From Blastocatellia bacterium AA13 (lineage in GTDB: Bacteria; Acidobacteriota; Blastocatellia; UBA7656): 64,000 bases of DNA. This document shows positions 25,297 through 37,071 of the stretch, in pieces (positions within the stretch are counted from its first letter, which is position 1; each line of letters opens with the position of its first letter). The position numbers and the translations under genes are program-made. Where the stretch lies: positions 1-64,000 of the forward strand of contig QHVH01000028.1 in the NCBI GenBank assembly GCA_003222245.1, read 5' to 3'. Under the pieces are notes generated by a model. The model saw only the letters and a program-made list of their open reading frames with translations. It made no database searches and had not been told where the DNA came from.

Positions 25297-26481
25297 ATGG
25301 GATTGAATCAGGACATGGAGCCTCACAAGGGCATTGCCATCCGCCCAGTCCGAACAGGACGCGACACGCGCCGGTTCATAGATCTGCCTTACAGACTGTA
25401 TCGCCGGAGCGAGCATTGGATCGCTCCGTTGAGGATGGCTCAAAAGGACATACTGAATACCAGGAGCCATCCTTTTTATCAGACATCCGACGTGGAGATG
25501 TTTCTTGCCGAGCGAGACGGTAGAGTCGTTGGACGAATAATGGCGATACTGAATCGCGCGCATAACGAGTTCCATGAAGAACACGCCGGTTTCTTCGGTT
25601 TCTTTGAGTCTGAGGATGATTGGGAAGCGGCGGAGCGGCTGCTCGGCGCGGCACGGGATTGGCTTCTTCAAAAAGGCGCCAAGGTCATGCGAGGTCCGGT
25701 GAATCCATCTACCAACTATGAATGTGGGTTGCTGGTAGAGGGCCTCGATCAGGATCCGGCGGTGATGATGACCTACAACCCGCCTTATTACGCCGAGCTA
25801 TTTGAGCGGTTCGGATTGCGCAAGGCGATGGATCTCTATGCTTATGATATCGACGCCGCCGGTTTTAATATGAGCGATAAGTTGAAGCGAGTGGCGGAGC
25901 GGCTGAAGCAGCGAGATGGAATAACTATTCGCACCGTCAACATCAAGGATTTTGGGCCCGAAGTCGAGATAGTGCGAAAGGTCTACAACGACGCCTGGAG
26001 CCGCAATTGGGGCTTTATACCCGTGAGCGGCGCCGAGTTCGAACACCTGGCCAAAGACCTGAAGCAAATCGTGGATCCCAAGGTCGTATATATAGCGGAG
26101 AAGAAGGTCGGCTCGACTCTCGTTCCCGTGGGTTTTCTTTTGGCGGTGCCGGATCTCAACATCGCTCTCAAGAAGATATATGGGAGACTGGCGCCCTTTG
26201 GATTGCTCAAGCTTCTATGGCACTCGAGGAAAATCAAACGACTGAGAGTAATCACGATGGGAGTGGTGCGCGAGTATCAGAGCCTCGGCGCGGCGGCAAT
26301 ATTCTATGAAGAGATATATAAACAGGCTGTGTCTCCCGGCGGTTACCCGACGGCCGAGATGAGCTGGATACTTGAAAACAATGTCCTGATGAACCGCGCG
26401 GCAGATTTGATCGGGGGCCGGCGTTCAAAAACATATCGGATTTATGAAATGGAGGTGGGAGCCTCTGATGAGCACCAATAA
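25297..26481 (+). CDS. YghO-like GNAT-fold acetyltransferase
   Basis: 394 residues, similar in layout to the E. coli YghO family. It has an N-terminal segment [21 protein letters not shown], a first acyltransferase-like unit with [15 protein letters not shown], the motif [19 protein letters not shown], and a second unit ending in [25 protein letters not shown] before ATG 25297 supports the start. The family is related to acyl-CoA N-acyltransferases, and the substrate is not known. It overlaps the moaC start by 14 bp, which suggests co-translation. Confidence 0.75.
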   Translation: MGLNQDMEPHKGIAIRPVRTGRDTRRFIDLPYRLYRRSEHWIAPLRMAQKDILNTRSHPFYQTSDVEMFLAERDGRVVGRIMAILNRAHNEFHEEHAGFFGFFESEDDWEAAERLLGAARDWLLQKGAKVMRGPVNPSTNYECGLLVEGLDQDPAVMMTYNPPYYAELFERFGLRKAMDLYAYDIDAAGFNMSDKLKRVAERLKQRDGITIRTVNIKDFGPEVEIVRKVYNDAWSRNWGFIPVSGAEFEHLAKDLKQIVDPKVVYIAEKKVGSTLVPVGFLLAVPDLNIALKKIYGRLAPFGLLKLLWHSRKIKRLRVITMGVVREYQSLGAAAIFYEEIYKQAVSPGGYPTAEMSWILENNVLMNRAADLIGGRRSKTYRIYEMEVGASDEHQ

Positions 26482-27037
26482 GGGCCGACGCGGAATCAAG
26501 TCCGCGAAGATGACTCACGTGGACGAGTCGGGCCAAATACGAATGGTTGATGTCGGCGACAAGGCGACTACGCGACGAACCGCGGTTGCGAGCGGCTTCG
26601 TTCGTATGGCAGCCGAAACCGTGAAGGCGGTAAAGGCTCATCGGACTCCCAAGGGAGATCCGATCGAAGCGGCGAGACTCGCCGGAATTCTCGCGGCCAA
26701 GAAAACCGACGATCTCATACCGCTCTGTCACTCCTTGCCGCTCGAACATGTGGATATTAGCTGCCGGATTCGTGCCGATGGCATAGCTATTTTGGCTACG
26801 GCTTCGACGGATTCAAAGACGGGTGTCGAGATGGAAGCGCTCACTGCCGTATCGATCGCGGCGCTGACTATCTATGACATGTGCAAGGCGATAGGTAAGG
26901 CGATGGTCATCGAAGAGATCGCGCTCGAGTCAAAGACCGGCGGGCGATCGGGCGATTACAGGCGCGCGGCGACCGGATCAGCGTCCGATAGAATCATCGG
27001 CAGCTCGAAGAAGCGGCAGGGCCCCGCTAAAAAGTAA
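26468..27037 (+). CDS. moaC: cyclic pyranopterin monophosphate synthase MoaC
   Basis: 189 residues from ATG 26468, which has GGTGGGAG upstream inside the previous gene. An in-frame ATG at 26510 (MTHVDESG) is the other possible start. MoaC with MoaA makes cPMP, the first intermediate of molybdenum cofactor. Conserved stretches [17 protein letters not shown] and [14 protein letters not shown] are intact, including the active-site Lys/Asp region. No other moa gene is near, so the pathway is dispersed. The basic C-terminal tail (about 25 residues) is an extension. Confidence 0.95.
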   Translation: MSTNKGRRGIKSAKMTHVDESGQIRMVDVGDKATTRRTAVASGFVRMAAETVKAVKAHRTPKGDPIEAARLAGILAAKKTDDLIPLCHSLPLEHVDISCRIRADGIAILATASTDSKTGVEMEALTAVSIAALTIYDMCKAIGKAMVIEEIALESKTGGRSGDYRRAATGSASDRIIGSSKKRQGPAKK

Positions 27038-27263
27038 GTCCAGCGAATCTGTGTGATGGCCGGCTGCCCTGAGGGGGAGAAAAGGAATCACCTCGTAAAG
27101 GAGTGACGAAGAATTATTTCACCTGTCCCAGCGGCGCCTGGAGTTTGGGATGATTTTAGAGGCGGCCTTTCAGGCTTTGGCTGGGCGTGAACACTCGATG
27201 GTGCAGGGGAGAAATGGGAGAAATATCCAAACATTTGATATTCGGCTTTCGTAAATAATTTCA

Positions 27264-27986
27264 ATGACTAGTCAATCAGAGATAAAGAATTCCTTACGGC
27301 TTCTCCTAATCAGCTCCGCGGCCGCCATAGCTATCTGGCTCATACCTTACGCGGAAATCCTTTTCGTTCCATTCAAATTATTCGTCACCATAATTCACGA
27401 GGCCGGGCACGCAATAGCAACGCTTCTTACGTTCGGCGATGTCAGCCGGATCGGCATAGATTGGATTGGTAACGGAGTCACTGAAACACGCGGCGGAATG
27501 CGATTCTTCATCTCCAGCGCCGGCTATCTTGGAACCACGATTTATGGAGCGGCGCTACTGCTCTTGCTCAGAAGAGCGCGTTATGCGCGGGCTGCCGCTT
27601 TAGGAACGGCGACTATATTGCTGTTGATCACCGGGTTCTTTGGCGGAAACTTCACGATGTGGCTCGTTGGACTCTCCTTTGTCTGCGGCCTCCTGTACGT
27701 GGGACTCAAGTGTTCAATCGGAGCCGCTCATTTCCTGATGAGCTTCCTTGCGGTTCAAGCTCTGCTGAACGCGCTTCAAGACCTCAGAGTCTTGCTGTAT
27801 CTATCGATTTTCGAGCCTGCGGTTCGTACGGATGCTCAGAACATGGCTGCGGCGACTAACGGGTTCCTACCCGCGATTATATGGGCGACGTTGTGGGGCC
27901 TGATATCGCTGGCCATCCTCGCCTTCACGCTGTTCGAATACTATCGGAGCATGAGAAGGCCCCACGTCAGTCTAGTCGCGGTATGA
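27264..27986 (+). CDS. M50-type membrane metallopeptidase
   Basis: 240 residues with about six membrane segments. The zinc motif HEAGH lies at residues 45-49 in VTIIHEAGHAIATLL, typical of the peptidase M50B-like group. A likely third ligand has not been placed. These proteins may process membrane substrates, but many members are uncharacterised. No good ribosome site precedes ATG 27264, so the start is less certain. The 226-bp gap after moaC holds no gene. Confidence 0.75.
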   Translation: MTSQSEIKNSLRLLLISSAAAIAIWLIPYAEILFVPFKLFVTIIHEAGHAIATLLTFGDVSRIGIDWIGNGVTETRGGMRFFISSAGYLGTTIYGAALLLLLRRARYARAAALGTATILLLITGFFGGNFTMWLVGLSFVCGLLYVGLKCSIGAAHFLMSFLAVQALLNALQDLRVLLYLSIFEPAVRTDAQNMAAATNGFLPAIIWATLWGLISLAILAFTLFEYYRSMRRPHVSLVAV

Positions 27987-28032
27987 GTCAGATCAGGGCC
28001 TTCCAGTATCGTCGGCAAGCTGAGTAAAGAGC

Positions 28033-28052
28033 GGCGGGCAGGGACGCCCGCC
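28033..28052. repeat. GC hairpin after the M50 gene
   Basis: GGCGGGC (28033-28039) and GCCCGCC (28046-28052) with a 6-base loop. No T run follows. It could be a weak terminator or an extragenic palindrome. No gene is seen between 27987 and 28286. Confidence 0.45.
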
Positions 28053-28286
28053 CGTACAGTAGCTTGAGCCATGCCGCGCAACAATCGTTGATCCTGTCGA
28101 ACTGACTTATTGATCGGGCCGCTCTCATGTTCCTCCCATTCCCAACGGCGTTAATTCCCTGCACGTTGACTTTCCAAATGGCGACTGTGTATGATCGCCC
28201 CGCTGTTATTGTAGTTTTCAATGAAACCTTCTATCTCAGTAGTCCGCAAGGACCTCCCTGCAATAAGGACCTCAAGGAGTAGCGAA

Positions 28287-30125
28287 ATGTCTAAGAGCCT
28301 CATGTCATTCATAATGATCGTCGGTTTGGCACTATCTATTTTGATTACCGGAACACGGCCTGTGTTCGCCCAGCAGGTCTCCGAGGGACAGCGGCTGGCA
28401 ATGTATTGCAAGCCCTCGGTAGTCCGCATCCTGGACGGCTACGTCGGAAAATACTTTTACAGCCATTTCAATAAGACTTACACGGTGCCATACGTAGGCA
28501 TGGGATCGGGCTCATTCATAAATCCGAGCGGTTATATAGTAACCAACGCACACGTAGTTAACATGACGCACGATGGAGATGAGAAGGCCAAAGAAGCGCT
28601 CTTTCCCGAGTACGTGAAGATGGTTGCGCGGGACCACAACATGGACCCTCGCACCCTCACGCAGGACAATATCCGCTACGTCGTCAACAACACGCGGCTG
28701 CTGGAGCTCAACCATATACATATGGTCTTGATCCCCGACGGAAGCTCATTTCCCTTCGAGATCAAATCGTTCGGCGCGCCGATCGGCTCCGGAAAAGACG
28801 TCGCGATAATAAAGATCGAAGTCAAGAACGCGCCGATTATGAGAATCGGCGATTCGGACAAGTTACAGCTTCAGGATCACGTTACGGTGCTTGGTTATCC
28901 GGCGGCGGGCGATACTTTTCAGATGGGCATCCTGGACTCAAAATCGGCTCTGGAAGCCTCGATCACGGACGGCAAGCTTTCGGCCAAGAAGAACGCGTCC
29001 GACAATGCGCCTATTTTGCAAGTCAGCGCGGCCGCCACGCACGGCAGCTCCGGAGGGCCGGTCATCAACGACAAGGGCGAGCTGATCGGTCTGCTGACTT
29101 TTCGCGGCGACACGGTAAGCGGTCAGGAGGTCTCCGGTTTCGCGTTCGCGGTTCCAGCGACCACCATCATGGAGTTCGTCAAGCAGGCGGGCACCACCAA
29201 CGATCCCGGAATCCTCGATCAACGCTATCGCGAAGGGCTCGATCTCTTTTGGGACGCCTCTTACACCAAGGCCATCGCTAAATTCGAAGAAGTCAAACGA
29301 CTGTTCCCTCAACATTCGGAGGCTGATCGCTTGATTCGCGACAGCCAGCAGGCGATTTCGGAAGGCAAGGAAAGGAGCTTCCCGCTTCTGCTTGTCGTTG
29401 GCGTCGGCGGATTCCTGTTCCTGATGATTGTAGTAGGCGTCGTGATCGTGGTCGTAGTCGCCTCCCGGCGCAAAAAGGCTCACCCGGCTGCCGCGGCCGG
29501 TCAAATGGCGCCGCAACAATGGGGCCAGTGGCAGCAGCCGGCGCAGCAGCAGTCTATGCAGCATCAGCCGATGCAGCACCCTAACTCGCAGCAGCCGATG
29601 CACCAATCAAATCCACAACAACAGATGCATCAACAGCAGATGCATCAACAGCAGATGCATCAACAGCCGATGCATCAGTCCGCGCCTCAGGGCCAGCCTC
29701 AAGCGCAATACTCATCGGCGCCTCAAGCGCCTCCCTATGCTCAATATCCGACGCCGCCTCAAGCTCCGCAGCCTGAGAAGACGGTTGTGATCGATAAGAC
29801 TCAGGCGTTGACCGGTTCGGGAGGCTGGCTTCATTGCACTTCCGGCGCGCTGGCCGGGCAGCGGTTTGAAGTAGGTCAGGATGGGGTCTTCGTGGGCCGG
29901 GATGTCGCTTCCGCTCAAGTTGTCATCAACGATCCCCGAGTTTCAAAGCGCCATTTTTGGATTGGGTTGCGCAACGGCTTGCCTGCCGTCGTCGATCAGG
30001 GATCTACTAACGGCACTTATCTGAATGCGCTGGGCTCGCAGAGGATAACAGAGACGATACTGAAACCGGGCGACACGGTGATTCTATGTGAAGCCGATGT
30101 AGCCCGATTCCAGTATTCAAGATAG
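28287..30125 (+). CDS. membrane-anchored trypsin-like protease with FHA domain
   Basis: 612 residues from ATG 28287 (AAGGAG just upstream; an earlier in-frame ATG at 28221 lacks this). Order: signal peptide (1-29, ending VFAQQ), S1C-type protease with His89 (TNAHVV), Asp171 (KDVAIIK) and Ser255 (GSSGGP), a TPR-like helical segment, one membrane helix (about 365-390), a Gln/Met/His-rich linker built of repeated QQQMH units, and a C-terminal FHA domain (GRDVASAQ, DPRVSKRH, STNGTYL). The layout places the protease outside and the phosphothreonine-binding FHA domain in the cytoplasm. This suggests control by Ser/Thr kinases. Confidence 0.9.
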   Translation: MSKSLMSFIMIVGLALSILITGTRPVFAQQVSEGQRLAMYCKPSVVRILDGYVGKYFYSHFNKTYTVPYVGMGSGSFINPSGYIVTNAHVVNMTHDGDEKAKEALFPEYVKMVARDHNMDPRTLTQDNIRYVVNNTRLLELNHIHMVLIPDGSSFPFEIKSFGAPIGSGKDVAIIKIEVKNAPIMRIGDSDKLQLQDHVTVLGYPAAGDTFQMGILDSKSALEASITDGKLSAKKNASDNAPILQVSAAATHGSSGGPVINDKGELIGLLTFRGDTVSGQEVSGFAFAVPATTIMEFVKQAGTTNDPGILDQRYREGLDLFWDASYTKAIAKFEEVKRLFPQHSEADRLIRDSQQAISEGKERSFPLLLVVGVGGFLFLMIVVGVVIVVVVASRRKKAHPAAAAGQMAPQQWGQWQQPAQQQSMQHQPMQHPNSQQPMHQSNPQQQMHQQQMHQQQMHQQPMHQSAPQGQPQAQYSSAPQAPPYAQYPTPPQAPQPEKTVVIDKTQALTGSGGWLHCTSGALAGQRFEVGQDGVFVGRDVASAQVVINDPRVSKRHFWIGLRNGLPAVVDQGSTNGTYLNALGSQRITETILKPGDTVILCEADVARFQYSR

Positions 30126-30130
30126 AGGCG

Positions 30131-32767
<2,637 letters not shown>

Positions 32768-32900
32768 GTGTGTCTCCGAAGGATCTCGCTTTCCAATGCT
32801 CTTCCTGGATCAGGTTGCTTATTAATTCTAGCATAGCGAGGCAAGACACTCTTGTTGACTCGGACAGCTTTTGAGAACGCGAAAAAGTGTAGAGACAATG

Positions 32901-32928
32901 TAGGGGCTGACCTCTATGCCAGCCCCTA
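32901..32928. terminator. hairpin between thrC and clpB
   Basis: A perfect 9-bp stem TAGGGGCTG/CAGCCCCTA with a 10-base loop, just beyond the thrC stop on the minus strand. Neither strand has a strong T run directly after it, so termination is plausible but not certain. Confidence 0.5.
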
Positions 32929-32958
32929 TAGATTAATTTCATTCAGCACTACATATCT

Positions 32959-34119
32959 TCATTCGAACAGGTCGAGATATTTCACGCCGGTTCCCGTGTT
33001 GAAGATGACCACGCGGTCATCGGGAGCGACAAATCCATCGGCGATCAGCTTCCGCAGCGCAGGCAGGCAAGCCGCTCCTTCGGGCGCGGCGAAGATCCCT
33101 TCCGCGGACCCGATTTCTTTCACCGCCTTGATGAGATCCTCGTCCGTGACCGCTACCGCGGCTCCACCGCTCTTCTTCAAAATGTCGAGCATTATGAAGT
33201 CCCCTATCGCTTTAGGGACTCGAAGCCCCGATGCCAGTGTATGAGCATCAGGAATATCGGCTCCCGCGCCCGCGCCCGCGGCGAATGCGCGGACGATCGG
33301 CGCGCATCCTTCCGCCTGAACCGTTACGAAACGAGGCCTTGCGCTCGATATCCATCCCATCTGCTCCATCTCGTCGAAAGCTTTCCACATCCCGATTAGC
33401 CCTGTGCCTCCGCCGGTCGGATAGAGGATCACATCGGGCAGCTCCCATCCAAGCTGTTCGGCAAGCTCGTAGCCCATCGTCTTTTTGCCTTCCACGCGAT
33501 AAGGCTCTTTGAGGGTAGAGACATCGAACCAGCCTTCCGCGGCCTTTCGTTCAGCCACGATCTTGCCGCAGTCGGTTATCAAGCCATCGACTAACGTCAC
33601 CGAAGCGCCGGTCTGACGGCACTCGATTATGTTGGCGCGTGGTGTGTCGGCGGGCATGAAGATGAATGCTTCGAGGCCTGCCCTTGCTGCATAGGCGGCA
33701 AGCGCCCCGGCGGCGTTGCCCGCGGAAGGGACGGCGAGCTTCTTTACACCCAGCTCCTTTGCCATCGAAACGGCCGTAGTCATTCCGCGGGCCTTGAAGG
33801 AGCCCGTCGGATTCAGCGATTCATCTTTTATATAGAGAGACTGCAGACCCAGCTTCCGACCCAGCCGGTCGGTTTTTAACAAGGGCGTCATGCCTTCGCC
33901 GAGTGACACCTTGTTGGTGTCGTCAACGATGGGAAGTACTTCGCGATAGCGCCAGAGAGTAGGCTCGCGTCCGGCTAGCGAAGCCGGATTCAGCGTCTCT
34001 CCGGCCGCGGCAAGATCATAAGCGACCATCAGCGGCTTGCCGCATTCGCATAAGTTATAAAGGCGATTGGGCTCGTATGTTTTTTCACACGACGAGCAAT
34101 AAAGATGTGTGACGTTCAT
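32959..34119 (-). CDS. thrC: threonine synthase with N-terminal zinc ribbon
   Basis: 386 residues, PLP fold type II. It converts O-phosphohomoserine to threonine. The PLP lysine is Lys109 in NPTGSFKARGMT, the phosphate loop includes GGGTGLIGMWKAF, and the C-terminus ends in FNTGTGVKYLD. A short zinc-ribbon segment, CSSCEKTYEPNRLYNLCEC, starts the protein, as in one threonine synthase class. No other threonine-pathway gene is adjacent. Confidence 0.92.
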   Translation of the reverse strand: MNVTHLYCSSCEKTYEPNRLYNLCECGKPLMVAYDLAAAGETLNPASLAGREPTLWRYREVLPIVDDTNKVSLGEGMTPLLKTDRLGRKLGLQSLYIKDESLNPTGSFKARGMTTAVSMAKELGVKKLAVPSAGNAAGALAAYAARAGLEAFIFMPADTPRANIIECRQTGASVTLVDGLITDCGKIVAERKAAEGWFDVSTLKEPYRVEGKKTMGYELAEQLGWELPDVILYPTGGGTGLIGMWKAFDEMEQMGWISSARPRFVTVQAEGCAPIVRAFAAGAGAGADIPDAHTLASGLRVPKAIGDFIMLDILKKSGGAAVAVTDEDLIKAVKEIGSAEGIFAAPEGAACLPALRKLIADGFVAPDDRVVIFNTGTGVKYLDLFE

Positions 34120-34271
34120 CGATCTCCTCTTAATATTTCAAGAAAGCCGACGAGTATATCGGCGCGGACGGAGTCCGGCAACTGACCGTCCTCGCCGGAT
34201 GACGTGAGACGGGATACAGAAGCGGTTACATCGGCGGCCCAGAATAGCATGAAGAGAACATAGCGACCTCG

Positions 34272-36230
34272 TCACCAGTAATTCACGCGCGTCGTCGGAG
34301 GAAAGACCGACATTCCATCGCGAGTAACTCGGGGAGAGCCGACCACGGTGATCGCTCGCAGACGCGGGAGACCAACCAGATGTGGGAGTCCCGCGTTCGT
34401 GATGTCAGCGCATTCGTGAAACTCGATGTCCTCGAGCGAATTCATCTTCCCCAGTATCGCAAGGCTCGCGTCGGTGATCCTGGTGAAGCCTGCGTAATAG
34501 GTCTTCAGATTCGACAGACCTCTGATGTGATTCGTTGCAATGTCGCCTGTCTCTCGGCAGTACATGCACCAGAGCCCTTCAAGCCGTTCGCACTTGCCTA
34601 CGTGTCGAAACCCATCGTCGGTTACATCCATGGGCATCAAGGCGTTCAGCGCCGGGAAGCCTGGCAGAGCGGCAAGCGCCGAGTCGTCCACGTTCTTGCA
34701 GCTCACCGCGAGACCTTTGAGCGCGGGCATTGATGCCAACGCGTTGAAGCCGCGGTTTTTCAGATTTGGACACTCGCGGCCCCAGAGATACTCGAGAGTC
34801 TGAGAACGGCTGAGCGCCGCGAATCCCGCGTCGTCCGCTATCGTTCCCTGGGCCATCAGCATTCGAAGCGCCGGTATCTCCGCGATGTGGGCCATCGCCG
34901 CGTCATTGCAAAGCGTTCCCTCACATCCGAGAAAGCCCAGACTTGGAAGACCTGCCAGATGCTTCAGCCCGTCCGGCGTCATCGCGGATACGTGCCAGAA
35001 GAAACTCAAACCGAACAGTCCTTCCAAACCCGCGAGTTGCTTGAGGCCCTCATCGGTGAATGATCCGTCCAGGAGCAGATGGGTCGGATCCGAGTCCGGC
35101 GACATTAGCGAATATCTGATCTCGCCGCCGCGCCATTTCGCGAATGCGGGAATGTTATGGAGCAGACCCAGTCCGGAGTCGGTTACAAGTCTGCCCGTTT
35201 TGAGGCGGTGCAGGGCCGGCTTGTCCGCGAGCGCTTCGATTACACCGTCGCCTGTCGGTGTTCCCAGTAGATCGACGCTCTCGATCTTTTCGCAGAACCT
35301 CAGGTTCATTGCGCCCGCATCGGTAATCCGTTGCGGCCAGCACATCTGAAATTTCTTGAGCTCGGTAAGACTCCGCAGAACTTCGAGGCCGCGGTCGGTA
35401 ATCGGGCTGTGCCAGCCGCTAAGATCCAGTTCTTGTAGTTGAGGCATTCCGGCCAGGTGACTCAAACCGGCGTCGGTGAGCCTCTTTGAACCCCCGAGGT
35501 TGAGCCGCGTAACGTGAGGATGGCGGCTTAGACGTTCCAGAGCGAGATCTGTCATCTGTCCGTTTGCGTTCAGTCCCGCGATTTGGAGCTCATCCATCAC
35601 GTCGAAAATAGCGTCCCAATCGCTTTCGGAAATCACCAACCGCGGCTCGATCGAGTTAGCCGCCCAATCAATCCTATAAAAAGGCGGAGCGGCGCTGATA
35701 CCATGGCTGGCGAGCCTCGGATTGTGAGGAGCCTGCGCCAGGCTCTGCTCAAATGTCTCCCAACTCTCAAAACCATTTTGACGCGCAATAAGCCGCCGAG
35801 CATCAGCCTGCGTGAAAGCCGCAATCGTCGAATCTCCGGTTGCGCCCAGCCGCTTCTTAATCAGCTCACGTAGTTGATCTGAGGTCAGCGAGTCCTGAAA
35901 CAATTCGTTGAGACGTTGCAACGCGTCCGCATCGCCGGAGTATGCGGCTACGAATTCCGTTGCTATGGCCTCATATTGTTCCAGGCGATTTGATGAACGA
36001 AGCGATTCAAGCCGGCGAATCAGGCGAGTCCAACTCTCGAAACCGTATTCTCGCGCTATCACGAACTGCGCATCGGCGAGCTTCGGCGCGTCAAGCAGCG
36101 GCTTATGATCTCGCATACGCGCTGTCGCGCTGCTGTCGCCCTTGCGAACCAGCCGCAGCAGGTCCTTGGCTTGTTTTCGTAGTTGTTCCAGAGAAGCGCG
36201 CAGCGGCAGGCGAGAGATCGGATCAGACAT
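34272..36230 (-). CDS. leucine-rich-repeat protein
   Basis: 652 residues with no signal peptide, so probably cytoplasmic. The N-terminal 180 residues contain two copies of a motif of the type ADAQFVIAREYGFESW (about 52 and 148), often found beside ankyrin repeats in acidobacterial proteins. From about residue 190 on there are many leucine-rich repeats of the cysteine-containing/AMN1-like kind (LTDAGLSHLAGMPQLQELDL pattern), ending VTRDGMSVFPP. The partner and role are unknown. It is divergent from the YciI gene. Confidence 0.75.
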   Translation of the reverse strand: MSDPISRLPLRASLEQLRKQAKDLLRLVRKGDSSATARMRDHKPLLDAPKLADAQFVIAREYGFESWTRLIRRLESLRSSNRLEQYEAIATEFVAAYSGDADALQRLNELFQDSLTSDQLRELIKKRLGATGDSTIAAFTQADARRLIARQNGFESWETFEQSLAQAPHNPRLASHGISAAPPFYRIDWAANSIEPRLVISESDWDAIFDVMDELQIAGLNANGQMTDLALERLSRHPHVTRLNLGGSKRLTDAGLSHLAGMPQLQELDLSGWHSPITDRGLEVLRSLTELKKFQMCWPQRITDAGAMNLRFCEKIESVDLLGTPTGDGVIEALADKPALHRLKTGRLVTDSGLGLLHNIPAFAKWRGGEIRYSLMSPDSDPTHLLLDGSFTDEGLKQLAGLEGLFGLSFFWHVSAMTPDGLKHLAGLPSLGFLGCEGTLCNDAAMAHIAEIPALRMLMAQGTIADDAGFAALSRSQTLEYLWGRECPNLKNRGFNALASMPALKGLAVSCKNVDDSALAALPGFPALNALMPMDVTDDGFRHVGKCERLEGLWCMYCRETGDIATNHIRGLSNLKTYYAGFTRITDASLAILGKMNSLEDIEFHECADITNAGLPHLVGLPRLRAITVVGSPRVTRDGMSVFPPTTRVNYW

Positions 36231-36644
36231 GACAATCTCCTTTCGTCAGCGCCCGCGTCCGCGATTCGGGCTGAAAGAAGATCGAAGATATGATTTCGGT
36301 AATCATCAGGTGGGCTCGGCCCTTTCAGCGGACTTGATGCGTCCTGATTACGCAGGTCTGGAATTTAGCACGGCGCCTCGCGCGAAGCAACGAAGTCCGA
36401 CATACGAATTACTCCCCAATCTTCTGAGGCATCTATCGATTTGAATAAATCTGATTGGGCGCGTGGGAGTGCAGGTATCCTGGCTGCGCGTCGCTGGGCC
36501 GGCGTTTCTTGTTGAGATAATTTCCCAACGGCGAATCTCTTCTTGATTTCAGATCTTGCGATGTCGATTCGGCGATTCTCATCCGTCGTACCATTGCCAC
36601 CGGCAGGTGAGCTAAATTAATCGATGCAGAAAAGGAGCGATGAG
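36231..36644. other. gene-free stretch between the LRR and YciI genes
   Basis: I see no convincing gene, RNA or repeat here. It should contain the divergent promoters of the two flanking genes, but no clear sigma-70 pair stands out. Confidence 0.5.
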
Positions 36645-36986
36645 ATGAAATACATGTTGTTGATCTACCACAACGAACAGAAGTGGGCCGCGCATACGGA
36701 GCCTGAACGACAGGAGATCTATGGCGAGTATCGGCGGTTTAGAGAAGAGACCACCGCGAGCGGCCATTATCTGGACGGCTCGCAGTTGGCTTCGACGGGT
36801 TCAGCGACAAGCGTTCGCGTGAGGGATGGCCGAAGGTCCACTACTGACGGGCCGTTTGCTGAAACAAAAGAACAGCTCGCCGGCTACTTCGTTATCGAGG
36901 CGGCGAACCTTGATGTCGCTATTGAGCTTGCGGCGAGAATACCATCGGTCCGTTCAGGGACCGTGGAAGTAAGGCCGCTCGTTTAA
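36645..36986 (+). CDS. YciI-like (YCII-related, DGPF) protein
   Basis: 113 residues starting MKYMLLIYHNEQKW, with AAGGAG 8-9 bases ahead. The motif TTDGPFAETKEQLAGYFVIE is diagnostic of the DGPF/YCII-related group. In many genomes these genes lie beside ECF sigma factors, but none is seen here. The biochemical role is not known. Confidence 0.88.
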   Translation: MKYMLLIYHNEQKWAAHTEPERQEIYGEYRRFREETTASGHYLDGSQLASTGSATSVRVRDGRRSTTDGPFAETKEQLAGYFVIEAANLDVAIELAARIPSVRSGTVEVRPLV

Positions 36987-37071
36987 ACCACCCAGCTCGC
37001 CCGGCCGCGACGCCGTCATCTGGTTGTGCTGATCGGCGTGTTGAGCTAACTTAAGCGCTCGGAGGATCCAC

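Noticed and set aside
28221-28286. Upstream start of the protease-FHA gene
   Set aside because: The ATG at 28287 has AAGGAG at the right distance and gives a normal signal peptide.
32768-32900. Heat-shock CIRCE element before clpB
   Set aside because: No TTAGCACTC/GAGTGCTAA pair is seen. Only a TAGAAT-like -10 on the minus strand without a proper -35.
34272-36230. Plus-strand frames under the LRR gene
   Set aside because: They are short, overlap the LRR frame, and show no protein family features.
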